Origin: Flagellimonas beolgyonensis
GTDB lineage: Bacteria > Bacteroidota > Bacteroidia > Flavobacteriales > Flavobacteriaceae
Assembly: GCF_003992615.1 (NCBI RefSeq)
Contig: NZ_RZMY01000013.1
Span: forward strand, 164,238 to 228,237
Direction: 5' to 3'
DNA: 64,000 nt
This document shows, one piece after another, positions 42,876-51,934 of this stretch (position 1 is its first letter; every line of letters starts with the position of its first letter). The translations under genes were made by a program, and so were the position numbers. The notes under the pieces were generated by a model. It had not been told where the DNA came from. It saw nothing but the letters and a program-made list of their open reading frames with translations, and made no database searches.

Positions 42876-45764
42876 GACGGGGTGTTTGGCCTCTCTTTTC
42901 GTCCCATCCTTAATCTGATGCCTGCAACTCGTCCCGTTGGCCGCAATAATGGTTGACGCATCGCTCTTATTGATCGCAGGAAACAATTTTAAATTGCCCA
43001 CTTGCATACTGGTCTCGTAATGTTCCTTTTCGTAACCGAAAGATCCGGCCATGCCACAACAACCTGAAGGAATAATGGTCACCTTGTAGTTTTTGGGCAG
43101 GTTCAGCATATCAAAGGTGACCTTTTGATTGCTCAACGCTTTCTGGTGGCAATGCCCATGTATTTTGATGTGTCGTTCTTTCTCGGTAAAGAAATCCGAA
43201 GAAATATGGCCTCCTTTGATTTCCGCAGCCAAAAATTCCTCGATCAAATAAGAGTTGGTAGCCAATTTGGCCAATAACTCCTTATCATCGTGCAATCGCT
43301 GGTATTCGTCCCGAAACGAAAGGATGGCCGAGGGCTCCAATCCCACTATTGGAATGTTCTCCTCCAAAATAGGCTTCAGTTTTTCCAAATTTTGGTCCAC
43401 CAACTTTTTGGCCTGTTTCAAAAATCCTTTGGAAAGATAGGTGCGGCCACTTTCTGCATAAAACAACTCCACCTCGTAACCCAACTTGCATAATAGTTCG
43501 ATGGCATCTTTCCCCACCTCAATATCCAGGTACTTCACAAACTCGTCCACATAGAGCACCACCCTTTTTTTGGATAGGTCGGTGCGCTCCGCTTTGAACT
43601 TTTCCAGGTGTTTGTCAAAATCAAATTTGAACACGGGCGGCATGCTTCGCTGGATGGCCACGCCTGCCATTTTCTTCATTAAGCCGCTTACGGTTCGGGA
43701 TTTGTACATAGCGTTGGTTAAACCTGCCATTTTACTACTAAATGCATTCAATCGGGTGTTGTAAGCAAACAATTTACTGCGCATCGAATACCCATTGGAC
43801 TCCTGATACTGGTATAAAAACTCTGCTTTGAGTGTGGCAATGTCCACATTGCTGGGGCATTCACTGGCACAGGCCTTGCAACTCAAACAAAGGTCAAAAA
43901 CCTGCTTGAGTTCGGCATGGTCAAACCGATTGGTTTTTTCTGAGTTGGTCAAAAACTCCCGTAAGGCATTGGCCCTTCCGCGGGTAGTGTCCTTTTCATT
44001 TTTGGTCGCTTGGTAACTGGGGCACATGGCCCCACTCATGTGATGGCTTTTGCGGCAATCCCCACTTCCATTGCATTTTTCGGTGGCACGGAGAATGCCT
44101 TCACTATCCGAAAAATCCATCACGGTTTCAATAAAAGGCTCCTTCCGATCTACTTCATACCGAAGGGATTCGTCCATGGGAAATGCATCTACAATTTTCC
44201 CGGGATTGAATATGGTGTTCGGGTCGAACAATGCTTTTACGCGCTTCAACAACGCGTAGTTGTTGTCGCCAATCATTAGAGGGATGAATTCGGCACGAAC
44301 AATACCATCTCCATGTTCCCCACTAAAACTGCCGTTATATTTTTTGGTCAATTTGGCCACTTCCGTGGTAATGGATCGGAACAGGACCACATCCTCCGAT
44401 TTTTTCAGGTTCAATATGGGGCGAAGGTGCAATTCTCCTGCTCCGGCATGGGCGTAATACACGGCTTCCTGCCCGTACTCCTCCATTATTTTGGAAAACT
44501 CACCGATAAAATCCTTCAGGTCTTCCAAGGCCACCGCGGTATCCTCAATACAGGCCACCGCCTTTCGGTCTCCCACCATATTGCCCAAAAGCCCCAATCC
44601 GGCCTTCCTGAGCTCTACGGCTTTGTTAATGTCATCCCCATATAAAACAGGGCTGGCATAGCTTAACCTTGAATCAGAAATGGTCTTTAAAAGTTCCTTC
44701 AATTGAACCTCAAGGTCGGCTTCATTATCTGCACGCACCTCCAACATCAGGATGGCTGCAGGATCTCCTTCCACAAAAAATCGGTTCGCCAATTGTGCCC
44801 GGTTGTTTTTGGTGCAATCCAGAATCACCTTGTCCATCATCTCACAAGTATGCAATCGGTGCTGCATCACTGGCGCTACATCTTTCAAACTATCGGCAAG
44901 GGTACGGTAATGGGTGGCGACCATGGCCGAAAAGCTGGGCGGCAGGTCATCCAACTGAAGGGTTATTTCCGTGGTAAATGCCAACGTGCCTTCGCTGCCC
45001 GATAACAATTTACAAAGATTGAATTCCCGTTCATCGTTTTCGCTAAAAATCGAATTGTGCAGCAACTCATCCACCGCATACCCTGTATTTCTTCTATGGA
45101 TGCTGGGTTTGGGAAATTCTTTTCGTATTTCTTCCTGGGTCTCTGGGTTGGAGAGTTCCTTATATAATTCGTTGTAAATTTTGGCCTCCAATGATGATCC
45201 TTCCCTTTTTTGATGGAATTCCTGGGGTGATAGGCTGGAAAAAACCGACTCGCTCCCATCGGAAAGAATGCATTGCATGGCTACGACCTTATCTCTGGTT
45301 ACCCCATATTGAATGGATGTGGTTCCCGACGAGTTATTGCCTACCATTCCCCCAATCATACAGCGATTGGAAGTGGAGGTGTTGGGGCCAAAAAACAGTC
45401 CGAAGGGTTTCAAATATTGGTTCAGTTCGTCCCGCACTACCCCGGGCTGAACGGTTACCTGCTTTTTTTCCTTGTCCAGTTCGACAATCTTGGTAAAATA
45501 CCGGCTGACATCAACCACAATGCCCTCGCCCACACACTGTCCTGCCAAGGAAGTTCCTGCCGTTCTTGGGATCAACCCTACCTTGTTTTCATTGGCAAAA
45601 GCAATCAAATGTTTAATATCTTCCGCGTTTTTGGGGTAAGCCACTGCCAAGGGTGTTTTCCGGTATACAGAAGCGTCAGTGGCATAAAGGGCGCGGCTTA
45701 ATTCATCGGCGAGCAGGTCCCCTTGCAGCTGATCGGCAAGGTGATTTAACAACTTTTTTTCCAA
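42846..45764 (-). CDS. FAD-binding and Fe-S oxidoreductase (D-lactate/D-2-hydroxyacid dehydrogenase-like)
   Basis: The 972-residue protein fuses a GlcD/D-lactate-type flavin half to an iron-sulfur/CCG half. In order: PCMH FAD domain (AFANENKVGLIPRTAGTSLAGQ, NRCMIGGMVGNNSSG), substrate-binding cap ending FSGEHGDGIVRAEFI (to about 480), two 4Fe-4S motifs (CLSCKACASECPSNVDI plus an earlier one around CNGSGDC...MCPSY), and cysteine-rich CCG blocks (IHGHCHQKALSNQ, GCCGMAGSFGYE). Similar to YdiJ and bacterial D-2-hydroxyglutarate/D-lactate dehydrogenases that feed electrons to quinone. Its 3' end overlaps the LpxH-like gene by 30 bases. Confidence 0.92.
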   Translation of the reverse strand: MEKKLLNHLADQLQGDLLADELSRALYATDASVYRKTPLAVAYPKNAEDIKHLIAFANENKVGLIPRTAGTSLAGQCVGEGIVVDVSRYFTKIVELDKEKKQVTVQPGVVRDELNQYLKPFGLFFGPNTSTSNRCMIGGMVGNNSSGTTSIQYGVTRDKVVAMQCILSDGSESVFSSLSPQEFHQKREGSSLEAKIYNELYKELSNPETQEEIRKEFPKPSIHRRNTGYAVDELLHNSIFSENDEREFNLCKLLSGSEGTLAFTTEITLQLDDLPPSFSAMVATHYRTLADSLKDVAPVMQHRLHTCEMMDKVILDCTKNNRAQLANRFFVEGDPAAILMLEVRADNEADLEVQLKELLKTISDSRLSYASPVLYGDDINKAVELRKAGLGLLGNMVGDRKAVACIEDTAVALEDLKDFIGEFSKIMEEYGQEAVYYAHAGAGELHLRPILNLKKSEDVVLFRSITTEVAKLTKKYNGSFSGEHGDGIVRAEFIPLMIGDNNYALLKRVKALFDPNTIFNPGKIVDAFPMDESLRYEVDRKEPFIETVMDFSDSEGILRATEKCNGSGDCRKSHHMSGAMCPSYQATKNEKDTTRGRANALREFLTNSEKTNRFDHAELKQVFDLCLSCKACASECPSNVDIATLKAEFLYQYQESNGYSMRSKLFAYNTRLNAFSSKMAGLTNAMYKSRTVSGLMKKMAGVAIQRSMPPVFKFDFDKHLEKFKAERTDLSKKRVVLYVDEFVKYLDIEVGKDAIELLCKLGYEVELFYAESGRTYLSKGFLKQAKKLVDQNLEKLKPILEENIPIVGLEPSAILSFRDEYQRLHDDKELLAKLATNSYLIEEFLAAEIKGGHISSDFFTEKERHIKIHGHCHQKALSNQKVTFDMLNLPKNYKVTIIPSGCCGMAGSFGYEKEHYETSMQVGNLKLFPAINKSDASTIIAANGTSCRHQIKDGTKREAKHPVSILREALVV

Positions 45765-45853
45765 TTTGGAATACTTTTTGGGAACTAAAACAGTTTTCTG
45801 AACGTAAATCTATAACAAAACTATCTCTAATTTTTAACTTAAAAGAGAAACAC

Positions 45854-46345
45854 ATGAAGATTACCACATTATTTACCGCTCTGTTGGTTTTTGCAACAGT
45901 ATCGATGAGTGCGCAACAAATTTCCGACCATGCCCTAGGTCTCCGTTTGGGCGACAGCGATGGCTTTGGTGCAGAAATTTCATATCAAAAGGCCCTTGGC
46001 CAGTACCACAGGCTCGAATTTGATTTGGGCTGGCGCGATAGCCGCAACTTTGATGCCTTCAAGTTGGCCGGATTGTACCAATGGGTGCATCAATTGGATG
46101 GCAACTTTAACTGGTACTACGGTGTTGGTGGCGGATTGGGAAGCGTGGATTTTGCCGATCCCATTTTAGATGAGGATGATGGATTGTTCGTTTTTGGTGC
46201 CGGTGATATCGGGATTGAATACAATTTCGATATTCCATTATTGATTTCTTTGGATTTTAGACCTGAAATCGGTCTGATCGGATACGATGGGTTTGATAAT
46301 GATTTTGATTTTGACATTGCCCTCGGTATTCGGTACCAGTTTTAA
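45854..46345 (+). CDS. small outer-membrane beta-barrel protein
   Basis: The 163-residue product has a Sec signal (TLFTALLVFATVSMSAQ) and short amphipathic strands with aromatic girdles (YHRLEFDLGWRDSRNF, NWYYGVGGGLGSVDF, LLISLDFRPEIGLIGY), ending in the barrel-insertion signature FDIALGIRYQF. It should form an eight-stranded barrel in the outer membrane. The ATG at 45854 is chosen because the longer open frame has no signal character. An intrinsic terminator follows directly. Confidence 0.85.
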   Translation: MKITTLFTALLVFATVSMSAQQISDHALGLRLGDSDGFGAEISYQKALGQYHRLEFDLGWRDSRNFDAFKLAGLYQWVHQLDGNFNWYYGVGGGLGSVDFADPILDEDDGLFVFGAGDIGIEYNFDIPLLISLDFRPEIGLIGYDGFDNDFDFDIALGIRYQF

Positions 46346-46369
46346 CGAATATTTATAGGAATTTTAAAG

Positions 46370-46404
46370 ACTTGGCCCTCAATATTAAGGGCCAAGTTTT
46401 TTTA
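46370..46404 (+). terminator. intrinsic terminator after the barrel gene
   Basis: ACTTGGCCCT / AGGGCCAAGT, 10 bp, 8-base loop, then eight Ts. It lies 25 bases past the stop. Confidence 0.95.
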
Positions 46405-46447
46405 TTGCCAGATGTAATGAATACCTTAGCGTTCTAAAATTTTTTAA

Positions 46448-47563
46448 ATGAAAAGAGTATTTACAGGTATCCTTGGATTGGTGTTATTGGCATCATGTAA
46501 TTCAGAACCCAAAGGGTATACCATTAGTGGAACAATAAGTGGTGAACCCGATAACGGGTTGAAGGTTTTCCTAAAGACCACCGATTCCCTTAACCAATTG
46601 ATTGATATCGATACCACGACCATAGAAAATGGGCTGTTTGCCTTCGCGGGCAACCAAGCAGAACCCAAATTGCACTACATTTTTATAGAACAGACCAGAG
46701 GCAATGTGCCATTGGTAGTGGAAAATGGGGATATAGAAATTTCCTTTCCAAAGGACAGCATAAGCTTTGCAAAAATATCTGGAACTGCACAGAACGACAT
46801 GTTCATGAATTTCTTGACGGAATCCAGAAAACTATCGGATAGGGCCCTATCCATGCAAAACGATATGCGTATGGCTGCACAGCAAATGGACACGGCAACC
46901 GTAACAGCCTTGCGTGAAGAATTCATCGAGTTTCAGGAAGAAGCGAAGAATTTTAACGTGGATTATGTAAAGAACAATCCCAATGCCTTGATTTCCGTGT
47001 TGATCATTGGCAATATGATGGCTTCCAAAGCCCTACCCTTGGATGAAGTAAAAACCTTGTTCGATGGCTTGACCCCGGAAATGAAGGCAACTGAACCCGG
47101 TAAAAAACTGGAAGAGCAGTTGGAAAACATGAAATCCACAGATATCGGAGCCATTGCCCCTGATTTTTCAGCGCCAACACCCGATGGCAATGTATTGGCA
47201 TTGAGCGATGTAACTGGTAAATCCAAATTGACCTTGGTCGATTTCTGGGCCGCTTGGTGTAGACCTTGCCGTGCTGAAAACCCCAATATTGTATCTGTTT
47301 ATAACAAATACAAAGACAAAGGCTTCAACGTTTTGGGCGTTTCCTTGGACACACAAGCGGAACTTTGGAAAAATGCCATCGAATCTGACGGATTGGCATG
47401 GAGCCACATCTCCAACCTACAACGATTTAACGACCCTGTCGCTAGATTATACAACATCGATGCGATTCCCGCTGCTTTTTTATTGGATGAAAACGGAGTG
47501 ATCGTTGCAAAAAATTTGAGAGGTCCAGCCTTGGAAGAAAAAGTCGCCGAGTTGCTGAACTAG
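46448..47563 (+). CDS. TlpA-family disulfide reductase with DUF4369
   Basis: The 371-residue product has a lipoprotein signal (GILGLVLLASC), a DUF4369 beta domain at about 25-125 (YTISGTISGEPDNGLKVFL), a helical linker to about 225 and a TlpA thioredoxin domain with the active site LVDFWAAWCRPCRAENP (about 268-284) and the cis-proline region YNIDAIPAAFLLDENG. Such proteins work in the periplasm on thiols, for example in cytochrome c maturation. Flanked by terminators on both sides, so monocistronic. Confidence 0.93.
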   Translation: MKRVFTGILGLVLLASCNSEPKGYTISGTISGEPDNGLKVFLKTTDSLNQLIDIDTTTIENGLFAFAGNQAEPKLHYIFIEQTRGNVPLVVENGDIEISFPKDSISFAKISGTAQNDMFMNFLTESRKLSDRALSMQNDMRMAAQQMDTATVTALREEFIEFQEEAKNFNVDYVKNNPNALISVLIIGNMMASKALPLDEVKTLFDGLTPEMKATEPGKKLEEQLENMKSTDIGAIAPDFSAPTPDGNVLALSDVTGKSKLTLVDFWAAWCRPCRAENPNIVSVYNKYKDKGFNVLGVSLDTQAELWKNAIESDGLAWSHISNLQRFNDPVARLYNIDAIPAAFLLDENGVIVAKNLRGPALEEKVAELLN

Positions 47564-47580
47564 AAAAGCATTAACAGTAT

Positions 47581-47608
47581 AAAGCCTCCCAAATGTGGAG
47601 GCTTTTTT
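47581..47608. terminator. bidirectional terminator
   Basis: AAAGCCTCC / GGAGGCTTT, 9 bp, 7-base loop, then Ts, between the convergent TlpA and rhomboid genes. Confidence 0.92.
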
Positions 47609-47614
47609 ATGCGG

Positions 47615-48265
47615 CTATATTTTTCCCATTTTCTCCAGAACAAACAGGATAATGATCGGAATGGCCAAGACAATCACAATAAACGTGTCGGTCACAAAAA
47701 GCTCCGGTTTAAACAATAATGTCGTGGCATATCCACCAACCGCTCCCCCAAAATGGGCGGTATGACCAATATTGCCCAAACGGCTCTTCATGCCATAAAT
47801 GGAATACAGAAGGTAGGCAATACCCAATACATATGCCGGTAGCGGAATGGGAATGAACATAATGCCCAATTGCATGTCGGGGTTCAGCAAAATGGCGGCA
47901 TAAAGTATCCCGGTAACGGCACCACTGGCCCCCACGGCACTATAGTACGGCTCATCTTTATGAAAAAAGAGGGCCAATAGGCTACCCCCCAACAAACTGA
48001 CCAGGTATATGATCAAAAACTTTCCTGGACCGAACCAACTGATCACCACATCGGCAAAAAAGTACAGCGTGAACATGTTGAAAAATAAATGGGAAATATC
48101 CACATGAAGGAAACCAGATGTGAACATACGATCCTTTTGTCCGGCCTGAATGGCATTGATACTGAACTTATATCGGTCAAAAAAGGCAGAATTGCCAAAG
48201 CCTCGAATGGAAACCAAAATATTGGCTGCAATAATGGCAATGGTAGCGATGTGTAAATTCATCAT
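47615..48265 (-). CDS. rhomboid-family intramembrane serine protease
   Basis: The 216-residue product has six membrane spans and the rhomboid elements HVDISHLFFNMFTLYFFA (His and Asn of the oxyanion region), SAVGASGAVTGILYAAI with the catalytic Ser in GASG, and the catalytic His in GHTAHFGGAVGGY. It should cleave membrane proteins within the bilayer; its substrates are unknown. The promoter is shared back-to-back with the acyltransferase gene. Confidence 0.95.
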   Translation of the reverse strand: MMNLHIATIAIIAANILVSIRGFGNSAFFDRYKFSINAIQAGQKDRMFTSGFLHVDISHLFFNMFTLYFFADVVISWFGPGKFLIIYLVSLLGGSLLALFFHKDEPYYSAVGASGAVTGILYAAILLNPDMQLGIMFIPIPLPAYVLGIAYLLYSIYGMKSRLGNIGHTAHFGGAVGGYATTLLFKPELFVTDTFIVIVLAIPIIILFVLEKMGKI

Positions 48266-48281
48266 GGGGATAAGTTTGGCT

Positions 48282-48299
48282 CAAATATAGCTATATTTG
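48282..48299. promoter_or_regulatory. back-to-back -7 boxes in an 18-bp palindrome
   Basis: CAAATATAGCTATATTTG is a perfect palindrome made of two TATATTTG boxes facing outward with 2 bases between. The minus-strand box lies 17 bases before the rhomboid ATG and the plus-strand box 17 bases before the acyltransferase ATG. Both match TAnnTTTG exactly. Confidence 0.6.
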
Positions 48300-48315
48300 C
48301 ACACAAGAAAAGTCT

Positions 48316-49203
48316 ATGCAGCTAGTAGTTTATTTGTTGGTTTACCCCCTACTTTGGTTGGTTTCCAGACTTCCGTTCCGAGCGCTTTACTTCCTATCAG
48401 ATGGCATTTATATTTTGCTGTACCACGTTATCGGATATCGAAAAAAAGTAGTTCGTGACAATTTAGAACTTGTATTTCCTGAAAAATCTGAAGAAGAACG
48501 TCTCCGACTGGAAAAAAAGTTTTTTCGACATATGTGCGACATCTTTTTAGAGATGATAAAAACCTTGGGGATCAGTAAGGAAGAAATCCAAAAACGATTC
48601 AGCTACACCAATATCGATCTATTGTTAAATCTGGAAAAAGAGCATAAAAATACCATGCTCATGTTACCGCATTATGCGAGTTGGGAATGGGTCCTGTCCC
48701 TAAATATCCGAATCGCTTCAAAAGGCTATGGTATTTATCAAAAAATTCAGAATAAATATTTTGACAAACTGGTCAGACGTATAAGGGGAAAATATAACAC
48801 TACTTTGATTTCCACCAGAGAATCCCGAAAAATTCTGCAATTGGCAAAGGAAAGCAACGAATTGCTGATGGTTGGAATAATCAGTGACCAATCGCCAATG
48901 GTAAGCAGGGCAAAATACTGGACAGATTTTATGGGAATTGTTGTACCAGTGCATGTTGGCGGTGAAGAAATTTGCAAAACGAACGATATTATCCCCGTTT
49001 ATTTGAAAGTGGAAAAAAAGAAAAGGGGATATTATGAAGGAACCTTTAAAATTCTTTCCGAAAACCCTACCGAAGTCGAAGATTATAAAATAACCGATGC
49101 TTTTTTAAGGGAAACGGAAAAATCCATCCGCGAAGCCCCGGAGTACTATTTCTGGACCCATAAACGCTGGAAACACCGGAATAAAGTACCTTCAAACTTA
49201 TAA
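48316..49203 (+). CDS. LpxL/HtrB-type lysophospholipid acyltransferase
   Basis: The 295-residue product has an N-terminal membrane segment and the LpxL/HtrB pattern: ISDGIYILLYHVIGYRKKVV, the active-site HxxxxE/D region LMLPHYASWEWVLSLN, YGIYQKIQNKYFDKLVRRIRGK, ISTRESRKILQLAKE and the late EYYFWTHKRWKHR. These enzymes add the secondary acyl chain to lipid A at the inner membrane, which fits an organism making lipopolysaccharide. Exact acyl donor and position unknown. Confidence 0.9.
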   Translation: MQLVVYLLVYPLLWLVSRLPFRALYFLSDGIYILLYHVIGYRKKVVRDNLELVFPEKSEEERLRLEKKFFRHMCDIFLEMIKTLGISKEEIQKRFSYTNIDLLLNLEKEHKNTMLMLPHYASWEWVLSLNIRIASKGYGIYQKIQNKYFDKLVRRIRGKYNTTLISTRESRKILQLAKESNELLMVGIISDQSPMVSRAKYWTDFMGIVVPVHVGGEEICKTNDIIPVYLKVEKKKRGYYEGTFKILSENPTEVEDYKITDAFLRETEKSIREAPEYYFWTHKRWKHRNKVPSNL

Positions 49204-49315
49204 TCAATTCTGTTCAAAGATTTGATTAATAGAGATGTTCTATCTTTTTTCTTGTTTTAAATCAATATAAACGAACAAATTGTTTGATAATATTGCGATA
49301 GTCAATCAAGATAAA

Positions 49316-49846
49316 ATGAAACAATCCATCACCTTTCTACTACTTCTATTTTTTAGTGTAACATTTGGGCAAGATCCAGCCAAGTCTGTTTCATCTGAAA
49401 TCATGGAATCCATCAAATCAGATGTTTGGGTTCCTTTTATGGAATCCTATGACGAATTGGACAGTCAAAAAATAAAAACCATTCATTCCCAAGATATTGT
49501 TAGAGTCCTAGTACACCAAAATCAGGTTGAAACAGGCTCAACATATCTGGACAATTTTGCAGGTTTCATTGAATCTGTAAAGGATAAGGGTGATAGGATT
49601 GGGATTTCCTTTGCTATTTTAACCACAGCAGTTGACCATACCGGTACCATCGCATACCAAACTGGGTATTATCGCTTCAGATCATACGGTAACGGAGCTA
49701 AAAATCCCATATTTCAAGGATATGGCTATTTCCATGTGGGATTGCGAAAAGAAAACGGGACATGGAAAATTTGGTTGGATTCAGACAATCACACCGATAT
49801 TACGGATGAAGATTTCAACAATTGTGAAATCATTTATGAGCTTTAA
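49316..49846 (+). CDS. secreted NTF2-like (SnoaL/DUF4440-type) protein
   Basis: The product (176 aa from MKQSITF) has a Sec signal ending near VTFGQ, followed by an NTF2-like cone fold: a helix (VWVPFMESYDELDSQKIKTIHS) then strands with DIVRVLV, TGYYRFRSYGNGA and GYFHVGLRKENGTWKIWLDSD. No catalytic residue set is evident. It converges on glmM with 11 bases between stops, and a short hairpin TAAGCA/TGCTTA overlaps both. Function unknown. Confidence 0.7.
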   Translation: MKQSITFLLLLFFSVTFGQDPAKSVSSEIMESIKSDVWVPFMESYDELDSQKIKTIHSQDIVRVLVHQNQVETGSTYLDNFAGFIESVKDKGDRIGISFAILTTAVDHTGTIAYQTGYYRFRSYGNGAKNPIFQGYGYFHVGLRKENGTWKIWLDSDNHTDITDEDFNNCEIIYEL

Positions 49847-49857
49847 GCATTTTTTGC

Positions 49858-51249
49858 TTAGTCCAATCCAGCTATATTCTTAATTTCATTTATAATCCGG
49901 TCTGCCAGGGCATCTGCTTCGTTTTGGGATTTTGCCTCTGTGTAGATTCGAATAATGGGTTCCGTGTTGGATTTGCGCAGGTGCACCCAATTTTCAGGAA
50001 AATCAATCTTTACGCCGTCGATGGTAGAAACCTCTTCATGTTGGTATTTATTATGCATTGCTTCCAAGAGGGCATCCACATCCAAATCCGGGGTCAATTC
50101 AATTTTCTTTTTGCTCATAAAATAGCTGGGATAGCTGGCTCGAAGTTCCGCTACGGTTCCGCCGCGTTCTGCCATCAACATTAAGAACAGGGCTGTGCCC
50201 ACCAAGGCATCACGACCGTAATGGCTTTCAGGATAAATGATGCCGCCATTGCCCTCTCCACCGATAATGGCGTTGTTGGCTTTCATTTTTGCGACCACAT
50301 TCACCTCTCCAACAGCAGCCGCTTCATAACTGCCGCCATGCTTCTCGGTAATGTCGCGCAGTGCCCTCGATGAAGACAAATTGGAAACCGTATTGCCTTT
50401 GGTCTTGCCCAACACGTAATCGGCACACGCCACCAAGGTATATTCTTCGCCGAACATTTCACCGTCATTGCTGATAAAGGCCAAGCGGTCCACATCGGGA
50501 TCCACCACAATACCAAAATCGGCTTTTTCCTCCACCACTTTCTTGCAGATATCTCCCAAATGCTCCTTTAGCGGTTCTGGGTTATGGGGAAAATGGCCTG
50601 TAGGGTCGCAATACAACTTTACAACTTCCACCCCAAGTTCCTGTAACAATTTAGGTATGGCAATTCCCCCAGTGGAATTTACGCCGTCCACAACCACCTT
50701 AAAACCTGCTTTTTTGATAGTGTCCGCATCTACCAATGGCAATTCCAGGACTTCATCAATATGGATGTCGATATACGAATCGTTTTTTATGATCTCGCCT
50801 AGGTCGTCAACCGCTGCAAATTCAAAATCTTCATTCTCGGCCAGGGCCAAAATCTTGGCGCCTTGTTCCGCATCCAAAAATTCCCCGCGTTCGTTCAATA
50901 ATTTTAAGGCATTCCACTGTTTGGGGTTATGACTGGCGGTGAGGATGATGCCTCCATCCGCCTTTTCCAAAGGAACGGCAATTTCCACAGTGGGTGTAGT
51001 TGAAAGCCCCAAATCAATGACATCAATCCCCAAACCGACCAAAGTCGACACTACCAAATTCTGAATCATCTCACCTGATAGTCGGGCATCCCTTCCAATT
51101 ACAACGGTCAATTTCTCCTTTTGGGAATAATCCTTTAACCAGGTGCCGTAAGCAGCAGCGAATTTTACAGCATCCACAGGGGTTAAATTGTCATTGGTTT
51201 TGCCTCCAATGGTACCTCGTATTCCAGAAATTGATTTGATCAGTGTCAT
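49858..51249 (-). CDS. glmM: phosphoglucosamine mutase (phosphohexomutase)
   Basis: The 463-residue product is an alpha-D-phosphohexomutase with four domains: ISGIRGTIGGKTNDNLTPVD near the start, the phosphoserine loop ILTASHNPKQWNALKLL (about 103-119), the magnesium loop VDPDVDRLAFISNDG, the sugar-binding GGEGNGGIIYPE and the phosphate-binding RKSNTEPIIRIY. GlmM makes glucosamine-1-phosphate for peptidoglycan and LPS. The assignment over phosphomannomutase rests on overall family resemblance in Bacteroidota. Confidence 0.88.
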   Translation of the reverse strand: MTLIKSISGIRGTIGGKTNDNLTPVDAVKFAAAYGTWLKDYSQKEKLTVVIGRDARLSGEMIQNLVVSTLVGLGIDVIDLGLSTTPTVEIAVPLEKADGGIILTASHNPKQWNALKLLNERGEFLDAEQGAKILALAENEDFEFAAVDDLGEIIKNDSYIDIHIDEVLELPLVDADTIKKAGFKVVVDGVNSTGGIAIPKLLQELGVEVVKLYCDPTGHFPHNPEPLKEHLGDICKKVVEEKADFGIVVDPDVDRLAFISNDGEMFGEEYTLVACADYVLGKTKGNTVSNLSSSRALRDITEKHGGSYEAAAVGEVNVVAKMKANNAIIGGEGNGGIIYPESHYGRDALVGTALFLMLMAERGGTVAELRASYPSYFMSKKKIELTPDLDVDALLEAMHNKYQHEEVSTIDGVKIDFPENWVHLRKSNTEPIIRIYTEAKSQNEADALADRIINEIKNIAGLD

Positions 51250-51340
51250 AATTGTTAAAAAAGTTTTTGCAAATATAACCGCACCTACCCAATTGCATGT
51301 GTCTAAATCCTTAATTTCGACGGAAACGTTTTTTGCCCCG

Positions 51341-51934
51341 ATGAATTTCTTGGCACATATTTATCTCTCCTTCGATGATGACCAGATTACTTTGGGCAAT
51401 TTCTTTGCAGACCACATCCGTGGGAACAAATACAAGCATTTTCCCGAAAAAATCCAGAAGGGCATCATTTTGCACCGGGAAATAGACACCTTTACCGATG
51501 CCCACCCCATTGCCAAACAAAGCAGCAAGCGGTTGCACAAAAATTATAGCCATTACAGCCGGGTGATCGTGGATATCTATTATGATCATTTTTTGGCCAA
51601 GAACTGGGACAACTATTCCAACGTTCCACTTAAAGAATATGTGCACGGGTTTTATGATCTTTTGGAGGAAAACTATGAAACCCTGCCCTTGCCCACCAAA
51701 CGGATGATGCCCTACATGATTGCCGATAATTGGTTGCTCAATTATGCCAATTTGGCCGGTATCGACCGCGTATTGAACGGCATGAACCGACGCACCCAGA
51801 ATAAATCCAAGATGAATTTTGCCATTTTGGACCTTGAAGAACACTACAAAGAATTCGAAAATGAATTCACCGCTTTTTTTGAAGAATTGATTACCTTTTC
51901 CCGACAAAAATTCAATGTTTTATGCGAAGACTGA
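51341..51934 (+). CDS. acyl carrier protein phosphodiesterase family protein
   Basis: The 197-residue product starts at MNFLAHIYLSF, the conserved N-terminus of AcpH (ACP hydrolyase), continues with GNFFADHIRGNKY, ILHREIDTFTDAHP and VIVDIYYDHFLAKNW, and ends near LITFSRQKF. AcpH removes 4'-phosphopantetheine from acyl carrier protein using HD-like metal residues, here the H and D of REIDTFTDAHP and DIYYDHFL. The frame is open upstream to 51188 but that part runs into the glmM promoter. It overlaps the ggt gene by 13 bases. Confidence 0.9.
   Translation: MNFLAHIYLSFDDDQITLGNFFADHIRGNKYKHFPEKIQKGIILHREIDTFTDAHPIAKQSSKRLHKNYSHYSRVIVDIYYDHFLAKNWDNYSNVPLKEYVHGFYDLLEENYETLPLPTKRMMPYMIADNWLLNYANLAGIDRVLNGMNRRTQNKSKMNFAILDLEEHYKEFENEFTAFFEELITFSRQKFNVLCED

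Noticed and set aside
49844..49860. Terminator between the NTF2-like gene and glmM
   Set aside because: TAAGCA/TGCTTA is only 6 bp and AT-rich and overlaps both stop codons; too weak to list.
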